DNA of 64,000 bases from Chitinophaga sp. LS1 (GCF_034274695.1 NZ_CP128362.1:3846501-3910500), one strand, 5' to 3'. Positions 10,195-18,799 are shown, counted from the first letter of the stretch. Numbers and translations are program-made. The notes: generated by a model not told the origin, from the letters alone.

Positions 10195-11448
10195 ATGAAA
10201 AAGTCATTGAGAGACCAGTTACAACAATTGATTTATCTGGTTATCAATCCTATCGTAAAAGGGTTGATAAAGATAGGCTTTACGCCTAATATCGTGACCC
10301 TTGTAGGGTTTCTGCTGAACATAGGGGTGGTGATCATCTTTGTGACCGGCGTGGAAGAAGGAAACAGGGGAGACCTGTCGTATGTAGGTTGGGCGGGTGC
10401 GCTGACCCTCTTCGCAGGTCTGTTTGATATGCTGGATGGACAGGTGGCCAGATTGGGCAATATGGGTTCCCGCTTTGGTGCATTCTTCGATTCGGTGCTG
10501 GACAGGTATAGTGAAATGGTGCTGTTCCTGGGTATCTGTTATTACCTGGTAGGACATCATTATTTCCTGAGTTCACTGGCAGCATTTGTAGCCATGATCG
10601 GTTCTATGATGGTGAGCTATACCCGTGCAAGGGCAGAGGGCCTGGGCATTGAGTGTAAAGGTGGCCTGATGCAGCGTCCGGAACGTATCGTAGTGATCTC
10701 TTTGTCAGCGATCGCCTGCGGTATCACAGCCCACTTTATCGGTGGCGATTACAAACTGTTTGTACCAGGTATCCCTTTCCATATTTTTGAAACCATTTCT
10801 ATCTTTACATTCCCGCTGTTTATCATGGCGGTGATGACGAACATTACTGCCATCGGCAGAATGCGCGATGCGAAGATAGCACTGGACAAACAGGACCAGG
10901 TAACCAGGGTGATCAGAGGTGCGGCAACTACTGTAAAAGTTCTGTTGGTAGCAGCCCTGCTACTGCCGGCAATGGCATTTACTGAGCCTAACTTTCCAAC
11001 GCCCAATGAACCAGGGCAGTTGTTTTATATTCAACGTACCCCCAACACTAATACGATCGTATACGACCTGAATATAGTTGATGGTAAGCTGGATGCAGAT
11101 GAGCCGGTAAATGTATACTGGATCCGTTATGCAGATGGAGGAGAAAAGAAGCCACTGAACTATATACAACGTAAATTTGCCTACGGAATCAAAGTAAAGG
11201 ACCTGGGACAGGGGAAATATGAATTACATTCCGTAGCTTATGCAAAAAAAGACCTGTACCTGATGAAGCCTACCGGCCAACCCGATTACCATGTGTATGC
11301 AAAGATCGGAAATTCACTGGCTGTGCTGGACCGCATTTATATAGAGATCGATGGTGGTACCTTCTGGCATCCGAATGTACTTTACATTGAGCTGAAAGGG
11401 AAAGACATGGTGACTGGTAAGGAAGTAAAGGAACAGATCAAACCTTAA
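10195..11448 (+). CDS. CDP-alcohol phosphotransferase fused to a DUF4833-like domain
   Basis: The N-terminal 230 residues form a multi-helix membrane enzyme carrying the complete CDP-alcohol phosphotransferase motif: D78, D81, G82, A85, R86, G95, D99 and D103 (FDMLDGQVAR then GAFFDSVLD). Beside a MIPS gene the likely reaction is CDP-diacylglycerol plus inositol phosphate to phosphatidylinositol phosphate. A further hydrophobic segment (about 246-262, VKVLLVAALLLPAMAF) resembles an internal signal anchor. The remaining 150 residues (from about 270, QLFYIQRTPNTNTIVYDLN, WIRYADGG, KKDLYLMK) look like DUF4833, normally a separate exported protein in Bacteroidota. The tail should be periplasmic. 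The fusion appears genuine, with one uninterrupted frame. Confidence 0.85.
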   Translation: MKKSLRDQLQQLIYLVINPIVKGLIKIGFTPNIVTLVGFLLNIGVVIIFVTGVEEGNRGDLSYVGWAGALTLFAGLFDMLDGQVARLGNMGSRFGAFFDSVLDRYSEMVLFLGICYYLVGHHYFLSSLAAFVAMIGSMMVSYTRARAEGLGIECKGGLMQRPERIVVISLSAIACGITAHFIGGDYKLFVPGIPFHIFETISIFTFPLFIMAVMTNITAIGRMRDAKIALDKQDQVTRVIRGAATTVKVLLVAALLLPAMAFTEPNFPTPNEPGQLFYIQRTPNTNTIVYDLNIVDGKLDADEPVNVYWIRYADGGEKKPLNYIQRKFAYGIKVKDLGQGKYELHSVAYAKKDLYLMKPTGQPDYHVYAKIGNSLAVLDRIYIEIDGGTFWHPNVLYIELKGKDMVTGKEVKEQIKP

Positions 11449-11481
11449 GTCAGTAAAAACACCACATATAATAGATTTAGA

Positions 11482-12117
11482 GTGATGAAAAAGCAATATG
11501 TTTCCAATTCAACGGAGTCGGTACCCATGTTTAAGAATGGGCTTATGGAGGCATTATCCAAGGTGCATTTCAGTGTACCGCTGATCCTGTATATCCCTGT
11601 GATCAGTTATGTATGTTATTATGGGCTGACTCATACAGATGCTGGTGTGCCGGCGTTCCTGCTGTCAGCATTGGGAGGGCTGTTTGTCTGGACTTTGACT
11701 GAATACGTACTACACAGATTTGTATTTCACTTTGTGCCTAAATCCAAATGGGGACTAAGGCTGCATTTTATATTTCATGGTGTGCATCACGATTATCCAA
11801 ATGATGCACTGCGACTGGTACTGCCACCCTCAGTGAGCGTTCCGCTGGCAATAGGATTCTTTTTCCTGTTCAGGGCACTCATACCTGTCAATTACCTGTA
11901 TGGTTTCTTTGCCGGTTTTATGACGGGGTACCTGTTTTATGATATTTCCCATTACGCATTACATCACCTGAATTTCAGGAACGCTTTCTGGAAGAGACTG
12001 AAAAAGCACCATATGAAACACCATTATCAGAATGCAGATAGAGGATATGGCGTAAGTTCAGCATTATGGGATAGGGTGTTCGGATCAAATTTTCCTCAAA
12101 AAGAAGAACAGCTATAA
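11482..12117 (+). CDS. Fatty acid hydroxylase family protein (probable ceramide acyl 2-hydroxylase)
   Basis: A 211-residue membrane di-iron protein of the fatty-acid hydroxylase superfamily. The histidine motifs are HRFVFH, HFIFHGVHHDYP, HYALHH and HHMKHHYQ, with closing GYGVSSALWDRVFGSNF, an arrangement close to eukaryotic FA2H/Scs7. Those enzymes 2-hydroxylate the acyl chain of ceramide. It lies 34 bases after the CDP-alcohol transferase gene and 5 bases before the PAP2 gene. Hydroxylated sphingolipids are known in Sphingobacteriia and Chitinophagia, which supports this role. Position specificity cannot be read from sequence. Confidence 0.85.
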   Translation: MMKKQYVSNSTESVPMFKNGLMEALSKVHFSVPLILYIPVISYVCYYGLTHTDAGVPAFLLSALGGLFVWTLTEYVLHRFVFHFVPKSKWGLRLHFIFHGVHHDYPNDALRLVLPPSVSVPLAIGFFFLFRALIPVNYLYGFFAGFMTGYLFYDISHYALHHLNFRNAFWKRLKKHHMKHHYQNADRGYGVSSALWDRVFGSNFPQKEEQL

Positions 12118-12122
12118 GGAAA

Positions 12123-13058
12123 GTGGAGACTAACAGTAAGACACGATTTGGACGAAAAGAAATCATATTTACTACACTTGCAAGTATAGCCTACCTGTTA
12201 CTTTCTGCCCTCCTGGTTGGCTTCAAAACCGACCAGGTGTGGCTGATTGCCATTTTTAATGGCTGTTATTACGCCTCCTGGGGTACACGTAGGTTCATTA
12301 TAGGATTTTCCATTTTTTTAGTTTACTGGATCTTATTCGACTATATGAAAGCCGCACCGAACTACATGTTCTTCAAGGTGCATATAGCGGATATATATGA
12401 GTTTGAGAAACACTTATTCGGTATTCATGATGGCGGGCAAATACTGACCCCTAATGAGTACTGGCTGGCACATTCCCGGTCGTGGATCGATGTAATGACA
12501 GGGATCTTTTACCTGTGCTGGGTGCCCGTGCCACTACTGTTTGCCTTGTATTTGTTTTTTACCGACAGACTGGCGTTACTGCATTTTGCAGCTACTTTCT
12601 TCTTTGTAAACCTGTTGGGATTTGTGATATATTATACCTTTCCTGCGGCGCCACCATGGTATGTACAGTTGCATGGATTTGAGTTTATCGCGAATACACC
12701 GGGCAATACTGCAGGGTTAGCGCGCTTTGACGCTTACTTTCAATCGAATATTTTTCATTCTATTTATAGCAAAGGCTCCAATGTATTTGCTGCCATGCCT
12801 TCCCTGCATTCTGCCTATCCACTCATCGTGCTGTATTATTCCAGGCATCATGTAAACCGTTTCTTCCAGGTTGTATTTGCCACCGTAACGGTAGGCATCT
12901 GGTTTGCCGCAGTCTATCTCAGTCACCACTATGTTGTGGATGTACTGGCGGGGATTACGACGGCTACTGTAGGCATTTTCATTTACAGGAAGTACCTCAT
13001 GAAGGTATCCTTTTATGACAGGGGTATACAGTGGTTATACAGTTTCGTACGCGGGTAA
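12123..13058 (+). CDS. PAP2/Aur1-like inositol phosphotransferase (IPC synthase candidate)
   Basis: A 311-residue polytopic membrane protein of the PAP2 superfamily with the Aur1/Ipt1-type motifs YTFPAAPPWY (171-180), MPSLHSAYP (225-233, active His 229) and YLSHHYVVDVLAG (265-277). Aur1-type enzymes transfer phosphoinositol from phosphatidylinositol to ceramide to make inositol phosphorylceramide. Translation must start at GTG 12123, 5 bases after the hydroxylase stop, because the next ATG is far inside the first membrane segments. As the last gene of a cluster providing both ceramide and phosphatidylinositol, it is the natural terminal enzyme. The substrate is inference, as PAP2 enzymes are diverse. 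Confidence 0.8.
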   Translation: METNSKTRFGRKEIIFTTLASIAYLLLSALLVGFKTDQVWLIAIFNGCYYASWGTRRFIIGFSIFLVYWILFDYMKAAPNYMFFKVHIADIYEFEKHLFGIHDGGQILTPNEYWLAHSRSWIDVMTGIFYLCWVPVPLLFALYLFFTDRLALLHFAATFFFVNLLGFVIYYTFPAAPPWYVQLHGFEFIANTPGNTAGLARFDAYFQSNIFHSIYSKGSNVFAAMPSLHSAYPLIVLYYSRHHVNRFFQVVFATVTVGIWFAAVYLSHHYVVDVLAGITTATVGIFIYRKYLMKVSFYDRGIQWLYSFVRG

Positions 13059-14231
13059 TTTGCGGAGTAATTCATCTACTTCATTCCCATATTTACGGTT
13101 GAAATAATAGCGTTTTGCTGTGAGGAGCATGTCTCTGGCAGCAGCTGTATTCTTTTGTTTTGTGTACAGGATACCCAGGTTCCTGTAGGCGTACGCGTTA
13201 CCTTTGTTGTACTGTAAAGATCTGTACATTAGTTCTTCTGCCTGTACCGGGTGACCGAGTCGCATGAGTACATAGCCCTTATTGTTATAAGCAAAAGCGC
13301 AGGTTTCATCATAGGCAATGGCCTGATCGAAATAAGCGATCGCTTCTACAAACAGCTGCATATGAATGCAGGTAAAACCAATACTGTTCAGCAGTTCAGA
13401 AGATCCCGGATTGAGGGAAAGGGCGTAGTTGTATAATTGCAGTGCGCGATGATGGTTCCCCATTTCACTGTAACAGTGTGCTACTTCGGCAATGACACCG
13501 GTATGTGCATTGTGTTTTTCCAATACCTTTTCATAGTAAGGGAGTGCCTGCACAAAATTGCGCTCCGCCCTGTAAGACACACCTGTGAGCCAGAGTGTAT
13601 TCACATGGTTCGGGTCTATATGCAGAATGTGCTGACAAAGGGTACGGCACTTTTTGCCTTCATTGTATTGCAGGCAGGACTGCGCTTCCCTGAAGTATTT
13701 TTCGATGATGTGTTTCTTCTTTTTAGCGCTGTACAACCAGTGGAGGAAAGGGTAATACCTGGCGGTAAATGGTAGCCTGATGCTGGGTGTATGCAGCGGT
13801 ATGTCCCCATGGATATTCCTGTCTGCCTTCAGGATGTCTATGTACGAGGCATACACAATACCTAAGGATTGCAGTTTATATTGACAGCGGTTTTCTATCG
13901 TTAAGATGGAGAGAATGATGTGTTGCGGATTTAAATGTTTGTCTCCCAATCGTTTCTGATAAAAGACGGCATTTTCCAGCATTCTTTCGGCTTCGGCAGT
14001 GAGGGGCAGGGTATCCTTGTGAGGTTGCTCCCCGGCTTTTTCCCATGAAAGGGTTTTGAGCCAAAAGATCATTTTCTCGCGATCGGGGGTATCGATGGCG
14101 ATATCGGTCGTGCAGGTTTCGAGGATGCCTAAAAGGAGTAATTGACTATCAATGTAATAGAGATTCCGTTCCAGAGAAAACTTTCTGGCATAGGCAAACA
14201 CGGCTGATAATTCATAGGACGGCGCAAGCAT
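13035..14231 (-). CDS. Clp_N-like repeat plus TPR protein
   Basis: A 398-residue cytoplasmic protein without signal peptide. The first 125 residues show two related helical units resembling the ClpA/B N-terminal double repeat (YELSAVFAYARKF ... QLLLLGIL and LTAEAERMLENAV ... HIILSIL). From about residue 190 there are at least five TPR units (CRTLCQHILHIDPNHVNTLW, ALPYYEKVLEK, ALQLYNYALSLNPGSSELLN, AIAYFDQAIAYDETCAFAYN, AEELMYRSLQYNKGNAYAYR). No AAA domain follows, so it is not an unfoldase and may be an adaptor or scaffold. Its 3' end overlaps the convergent PAP2 gene by 24 bases. Confidence 0.8.
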   Translation of the reverse strand: MLAPSYELSAVFAYARKFSLERNLYYIDSQLLLLGILETCTTDIAIDTPDREKMIFWLKTLSWEKAGEQPHKDTLPLTAEAERMLENAVFYQKRLGDKHLNPQHIILSILTIENRCQYKLQSLGIVYASYIDILKADRNIHGDIPLHTPSIRLPFTARYYPFLHWLYSAKKKKHIIEKYFREAQSCLQYNEGKKCRTLCQHILHIDPNHVNTLWLTGVSYRAERNFVQALPYYEKVLEKHNAHTGVIAEVAHCYSEMGNHHRALQLYNYALSLNPGSSELLNSIGFTCIHMQLFVEAIAYFDQAIAYDETCAFAYNNKGYVLMRLGHPVQAEELMYRSLQYNKGNAYAYRNLGILYTKQKNTAAARDMLLTAKRYYFNRKYGNEVDELLRKLPAYETV

Positions 14232-14291
14232 TCATTCAAAACTTTGAGTACATATCAAATTTAAAATAAATGAGGCATATTTGGAACCGCT

Positions 14292-16484
14292 TTATAATTG
14301 CAGCAAACCGTATTTATATAAGGTGTTGATTGGCTTATTGTCCCAGAACAATTCAAAATCTTCCAGTCCGGCAGCCGTATAGTGGTCCATTACTTCTTTC
14401 AGTGTATAGGTCTTGCTGTTCCGCACCGACAGTTGTTCCAGCATACCTGCCAGCCATTGGCCTTTGTCAGGGTCTACGCTGATGGTATGTTTATCCTTTT
14501 TGCGCTGGAAAGTGAGGAGGGCTATTTCCCAGGTGGCGCCTTTCTTGGATTTAGTCATTGTTTCTACGGATGGCGTTTTGCCCAGCCATACTATTTTAGC
14601 AGTAGGTTTGGCAGTGGCCAGTTCGTTATCTTCCAGTGCTTTCACAATATAGTCAGGGGCTACTTTTGTCTTCGGCACTTTGAACTCAAACCACTTTTGC
14701 AGTGGATCGGTCAGACAGATGCCGTGCATAAAGTTCAGTAGTGATTTCTTCAAACCAAAGCTAAAGGTTTCATGTTCTGCACCTGTTTCATCAATGTGAA
14801 TGATATCATTATTGGCAAATGAGCCGATGGCATCGCTTTCTTTTTTAACACTGAATTTCTCCGGTTCCAGACCTACGGGGCTATGTGCTGTCATGGTGAA
14901 CTGATGCCAGAAAGCAGATTGTAAGATGCCTGCCTGGAACATCTGGCGCACCATTTCCAGTGAGTCGATGGTTTCCTGTGCAGTTTGAGTAGGAAAGCCG
15001 TACATGAGATAAGCATGTACCATCACACCTGCCTCCGTAAAGTGTTTATTCACCTGCGCCACCTGTGCTACGGTAATACCTTTCTGGATAAGCGCCAGCA
15101 ATCTGTCCGATGCTACTTCCAGGCCACCGGATACCGCAATTAAACCGCTCTCTTTCAATAATTGACAAAGGTCGCGGGTAAAGCTTTTTTCAAAGCGGAT
15201 ATTCGTCCACCAGCTTACAGTCAGTTTTCTTTTGATAATCTCCAGTGCCAATGCGCGCATCAGGGCAGGAGGTGCGGCTTCGTCTACAAAGTGAAAACCG
15301 TTTTGCCCTGTCTGCGCAATGATCTCTTCCATACGGTCACAGAGCAGAGCAGCTGCGATAGGTTCGTATAAACGAATGTAATCGAGAGAGATATCGCAGA
15401 AGGTACACTTGCCCCAATAGCAGCCATGGGCCATGGTCAGCTTATTCCAGCGGCCATCGCTCCACATGCGGTGCATGGGGTTCACTACTTCAATAGCAGA
15501 GATATATTGATCTAACAGGAAGTCGCTGTAATCCGGCGTACCTACCTGTGACTGTTTATAATCCTTACAACTGGCATTGTTGATATAGGTGACCTTGTCG
15601 TCTACAAGGGTAAAAGTGCGCTTCAGGTCAGCAGTAGGCGTACCATTGATGTGGGCAATGAGTTGTTCGAGCGGCGCTTCTCCATCGTCCAGGGAGACGA
15701 AGTCGTAGAATTCAAATACCCTTGGATCGCTGAGTGAACGCAGTTCTGTATTGGCGAAACCGCCACCCATGGCTACTTTTACCTGTGGGTAGTGCTTCTT
15801 GACCCACTGTCCGCAGCGGAGGCTGGTGTACAGATTGCCAGGGAAAGGAACGGAAATAGCCACCAGTTGTGGTTGTTCCCTTTCCATGTGTTTGCTAAGG
15901 AGGTCGATCAGGATATGATCGATATAAGTATATTCCTGTTGGAGTGCGGTGTACAGCTCGTCGAAGCTATTGGCCGATCGGCCCAGTTTTTCGGCATAAC
16001 GGCTAAAACCGAAGTGTTCATCCACACATTCCATGATGAGATCGGAGAGGTCTTCCAGGTACAGGGTGGCCAGGTGTTTGGCTTTGTCCTGGTTACCCAT
16101 GGAGCCAAATGCCCAGTCAAGGTCTTCGAGTTGGGCAAAGCGGCTGGCTTCGGGGAGAAAATCCCTTTTGCACACGCGGTGGGAGAGGGTAGGGTTCTTG
16201 CCTTGCAAAAAGGCGATCACATCGTCGATCGTGGCGATATAGTCGTCCTGCAGGGCAATGATGCGGCTGATATTTTCTGAATGAGGGATTTCCAGCTGGT
16301 TGATATGGGCAAAAAGCTTTTCCAGACCTTGTTTGGAAAACAGGGCTACGGTGACTTCTATGCCAAGGTCAGCCTGAAAGGAGGAGACCCCCTTTGTATT
16401 TAAGAAACCTTTCAGATAAGCTGTGGCCGGATAAGGCGTATTCAGCTGTGTGAAGGGTGGTGTAATCAGAAAAACAGCACTCAT
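14292..16484 (-). CDS. B12-binding-domain radical SAM protein
   Basis: A 730-residue protein. Residues 1-290 resemble the Rossmann-like cobalamin-binding domain found in this class (VAISVPFPGNLYTSL, KVAMGGGFANTELR, FVSLDDGEAPLEQL). Residues 345-600 are the radical SAM barrel with the [4Fe-4S] ligands C355, C360 and C363 in HGCYWGKCTFC, followed by HFVDEAAPP, SGGLEVASDRLL and AYLMYGFPTQT. The cysteine spacing is CX4CX2C, not the usual CX3CX2C. The C-terminal 130 residues are unassigned. Enzymes of this type perform methylations or rearrangements on unknown substrates. No substrate clue comes from the neighbours. Confidence 0.85.
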   Translation of the reverse strand: MSAVFLITPPFTQLNTPYPATAYLKGFLNTKGVSSFQADLGIEVTVALFSKQGLEKLFAHINQLEIPHSENISRIIALQDDYIATIDDVIAFLQGKNPTLSHRVCKRDFLPEASRFAQLEDLDWAFGSMGNQDKAKHLATLYLEDLSDLIMECVDEHFGFSRYAEKLGRSANSFDELYTALQQEYTYIDHILIDLLSKHMEREQPQLVAISVPFPGNLYTSLRCGQWVKKHYPQVKVAMGGGFANTELRSLSDPRVFEFYDFVSLDDGEAPLEQLIAHINGTPTADLKRTFTLVDDKVTYINNASCKDYKQSQVGTPDYSDFLLDQYISAIEVVNPMHRMWSDGRWNKLTMAHGCYWGKCTFCDISLDYIRLYEPIAAALLCDRMEEIIAQTGQNGFHFVDEAAPPALMRALALEIIKRKLTVSWWTNIRFEKSFTRDLCQLLKESGLIAVSGGLEVASDRLLALIQKGITVAQVAQVNKHFTEAGVMVHAYLMYGFPTQTAQETIDSLEMVRQMFQAGILQSAFWHQFTMTAHSPVGLEPEKFSVKKESDAIGSFANNDIIHIDETGAEHETFSFGLKKSLLNFMHGICLTDPLQKWFEFKVPKTKVAPDYIVKALEDNELATAKPTAKIVWLGKTPSVETMTKSKKGATWEIALLTFQRKKDKHTISVDPDKGQWLAGMLEQLSVRNSKTYTLKEVMDHYTAAGLEDFELFWDNKPINTLYKYGLLQL

Positions 16485-16540
16485 TTGAGTGCGAAATTAG
16501 GGAAACCGGGGGAATAAACGCTGCTACCTGCTGGTAGCAG

Positions 16541-16643
16541 CGCCTATGGCCTTATTGCAAAGCTCTGAAGACTGAATTTGTATAATCGGGATTTACATTT
16601 CCTGTAACCGCCTATGGCCTTATTGCAAGGCTCTGAAGGCTGA
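16541..16643 (+). repeat. Two 35-bp direct repeats, 68 bp apart
   Basis: CGCCTATGGCCTTATTGCAA followed by a/gGCTCTGAAG and a/gCTGA occurs at 16541-16575 and 16609-16643 with two differences. The spacing suggests a decayed tandem duplication of a 68-bp unit. Confidence 0.8.
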
Positions 16644-16876
16644 AAATCATTTTCAGAATAAAACATTCATGAAAAATGGAATTCACCAACGTGAAATGAA
16701 AACCATTTTCAGAATAAAACATCCATGAAAGAGGGAATTCACCAACGTGAAATGAAAATCATTTTCAGAAAAAACATTCATGAAAGAGGGAATTCACCAA
16801 CGGGGAATGAAACCTATTTTCAGAAAAACATTCATGAAAAATGGAATTCACCAACGAAGATGAAAACCATTTTCAA
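16641..16876 (+). repeat. Tandem repeat array, unit 53-56 bp, about 4.3 copies
   Basis: Units start at 16641, 16697, 16753, 16808 and (partial) 16861. Each begins with a version of TGAAAATCATTTTCA, which is itself a 7-bp-arm palindrome, then a TTCATGAA palindrome in most copies, then GGAATTCACCAACG. There are no unique spacers between units, which excludes a CRISPR array. The array lies upstream of the radical SAM gene and downstream of the nuclease gene. Confidence 0.85.
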
Positions 16877-16884
16877 AGAAAAAG

Positions 16885-16908
16885 AGGGTATCAAATAGAT
16901 GATACCCC
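16885..16908 (-). terminator. Terminator of the nuclease gene
   Basis: GGGTATCA and TGATACCC pair around a 6-base loop. On the minus strand the stem is followed by a T-rich run (CTCTTTTTCTTT), as expected of a rho-independent terminator for the gene at 16985-18349. Confidence 0.8.
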
Positions 16909-16984
16909 CTTTTAAAATTTGATACCAGGCGGAGACATTTTCAATTAATAAATTGCTCAGTGCCTCCCTCTCTTATCAATAAAA

Positions 16985-18349
16985 TTACTGGTTATCAACC
17001 TGCGCTTCGATCGTTGACTGTATAGTGGTAGATACAGCTGAGAGCAGATCATATCCGGTAGCAGATTCAATAGCGTCTACGCTGGTACGATAGCTCTTCC
17101 AGTCACTGCCAATAGAGTTATTGTTCGGCGTATTGATCGCAATCACCCTTGTAGAGGTGGAAATTCGACTCAGGTCACTGTTACCATTAGAAAGTACCAC
17201 TACTACTTTCCATACATTGCTTGGTACAGTTACATTGCCACCATCGATCGTAGAGGCAGAGCCGCTACTACCGGTGCCGCCTGTACCATAGCTACCCATG
17301 ATGATGTAGCACTCACTGCCTGCGCTCACGAGGGTTCTGATGTAAGATTCAAAACCTTCCCAGGTAACCTGATTATTATTCGGGGCCTGTGGAATCATGT
17401 TGGTCATCAGGAAGGTAGAAGAATTCGCAGCAACAGAAGAAGTTCTGTCACCTGAAGGACAGTTGTGACCGCGATCAAAACCACTGCCGGAATAGCTGGT
17501 AGAACCTACCTGGTACCAGCCGGAAGGCAATGCAGTATTAGCACGGAAATCATCCTGACGCGAAGTGCTGCCAATGTCAGAACTGTTCAGGTGCCAGCTA
17601 ACCCAATTGGGTGTACCTCTTACACTGTTGTAAGATTCGATGTAGTAAGTAGCATCGTACAGGTAATTGGTAGTGTACACAGAGCTGGCTACAGCACCAC
17701 TTGGGTTACCTAACAGCAGGTGACTGTTATCGCCGGTAGTGCCACCTGTGCCGCCACCGCCGGTAGAAGTACCTGTGGATACAACTACATCATCGATGTT
17801 GATCCTGTTGGTACCGCCAGATACTTTGCGGATAGAGAGTCGGTAGCTGCCTGTAACGCTCACGGTGAAGGTTGCAGTAGACAGGGTCGTGGATGAACTG
17901 GTCACAGTGCTGCCTACCTGTGAGTAGGAGCTGCCACTGTTGGTAGAGATCCAGAGTTGCCATGTACTGCTGCCATCAGAGCCAAATACAGCGTGTGCAA
18001 TGGAGATAGTTGTAGCCCCGCCGGTAGCATCGAAGTTCATATCGAGGGTACCGGTGTTGCGGATACGAACGGACTGGGAACCGTTCTTCGCATCGGTAGA
18101 CAGTGTGCCAAGGAGGGCGTCGTTGAGGCTCCAGCTACCACTGCTGAGCGTAACGTTGCCAACTGTATAGGCGGTTTTAGTGCCGGACTCGAAAGACTCG
18201 CTTAAGGTAGTAGTGGCAGCTGCGGTAACTGCTGCTACAGTTTTCTCCTTGTTAGCGATAGGAGTAGGGGCTTGCTCTTTCTGACAGGATGCGACGATAA
18301 GTGCTGCTGCTAATATATATAGCAGGCGATACGACAGATGGCTTTTCAT
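16985..18349 (-). CDS. Secreted lipoprotein DNA/RNA non-specific endonuclease with N-terminal beta-sandwich
   Basis: A 454-residue lipoprotein. The lipobox VASC places the lipidated Cys at residue 22. Residues 48-190 form a beta-sandwich of the cleaved-adhesin/MAM-like kind (SESFESGTKTAYTVGNV ... RINIDDVVV), then a Gly/Thr linker. Residues 208-445 are the NUC1-type endonuclease domain with the catalytic DRGHNCPSGDRT motif (active His 295) and metal-binding Asn context (MTNMIPQAPNNN). It should cut extracellular DNA or RNA at the cell surface. It is paralogous to the nuclease at 44917-45846, which lacks the N-terminal sandwich. It stands alone here and ends at its own terminator. Confidence 0.9.
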   Translation of the reverse strand: MKSHLSYRLLYILAAALIVASCQKEQAPTPIANKEKTVAAVTAAATTTLSESFESGTKTAYTVGNVTLSSGSWSLNDALLGTLSTDAKNGSQSVRIRNTGTLDMNFDATGGATTISIAHAVFGSDGSSTWQLWISTNSGSSYSQVGSTVTSSSTTLSTATFTVSVTGSYRLSIRKVSGGTNRINIDDVVVSTGTSTGGGGTGGTTGDNSHLLLGNPSGAVASSVYTTNYLYDATYYIESYNSVRGTPNWVSWHLNSSDIGSTSRQDDFRANTALPSGWYQVGSTSYSGSGFDRGHNCPSGDRTSSVAANSSTFLMTNMIPQAPNNNQVTWEGFESYIRTLVSAGSECYIIMGSYGTGGTGSSGSASTIDGGNVTVPSNVWKVVVVLSNGNSDLSRISTSTRVIAINTPNNNSIGSDWKSYRTSVDAIESATGYDLLSAVSTTIQSTIEAQVDNQ

Positions 18350-18461
18350 TACGTTGGGTTTTTATGAGGGTTTACCAAACTGGAAATTTACGGTATTTAG
18401 CGGGGAGGAGGGATTGGAAGGAGGGTTATTATTTTGTTACTAAAAAAAATTACTAAAAAAA

Positions 18462-18486
18462 GGGGGGATGTGGTGAGCATCCCCTT
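18462..18486 (-). terminator. Terminator of the 18494-18799 gene
   Basis: GGGGATG and CATCCCC pair around TGGTGAG. On the minus strand the stem is followed by CCTTTTTTTAG and a second T run, a strong rho-independent terminator immediately after the small secreted protein gene. Confidence 0.8.
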
Positions 18487-18493
18487 TTGGATA

Positions 18494-18799
18494 TCAATGA
18501 TTTCTTCTGTTATTCCTGTTTTGTTGCACAGTAGCTGCACGGTTACTTCTATTTGTCGTACGGTCAGCCTGCCTGTTAGCGCTATTAGTCGTTGCCGTTT
18601 GTTTGGCTTCTTCTTTTGTCACAACACCATCGGCAGTGGCGGCCTGTCTGTTGGCAGTATTTGAAGTACGGGTAGATTGTCTGTTTGTCGCATTCTGTGT
18701 AGCAGTTGCCTGACGGTTAGCCCTGTTCGTTTGCGGAACTGTTTGCGCTATGGCCAATGAACTGATGCACATTGATAATAGAACGATGGTTTTTTTCAT
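18494..18799 (-). CDS. Small secreted Asn/Arg/Gln/Thr-rich repeat protein
   Basis: A 101-residue protein with a signal peptide ending at AIAQ (residue 19). The mature part is built almost wholly from variants of NRQAT, NRQST and TTNSANRQADRT, with no cysteine and very few hydrophobic residues, so it should be disordered and positively charged. I do not recognise a family. Its start overlaps the stop of the upstream sterol-desaturase gene by ATGA, suggesting translational coupling. A strong terminator follows. Confidence 0.7.
   Translation of the reverse strand: MKKTIVLLSMCISSLAIAQTVPQTNRANRQATATQNATNRQSTRTSNTANRQAATADGVVTKEEAKQTATTNSANRQADRTTNRSNRAATVQQNRNNRRNH

Larger units (their letters stand above)
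16485..16984. other. 500-bp intergenic region filled with short repeats
   Basis: No gene is visible. From left to right it holds a hairpin (16521-16540, CTGCTACC paired with GGTAGCAG), a 35-bp repeat present twice 68 bp apart, about four and a third copies of a 53-56 bp tandem repeat, and the terminator of the minus-strand nuclease gene. Confidence 0.7.

Noticed and set aside
16641..16876. Possible CRISPR array
   Set aside because: Units follow each other without unique spacers, unit length varies from 53 to 56, and no cas gene is near.
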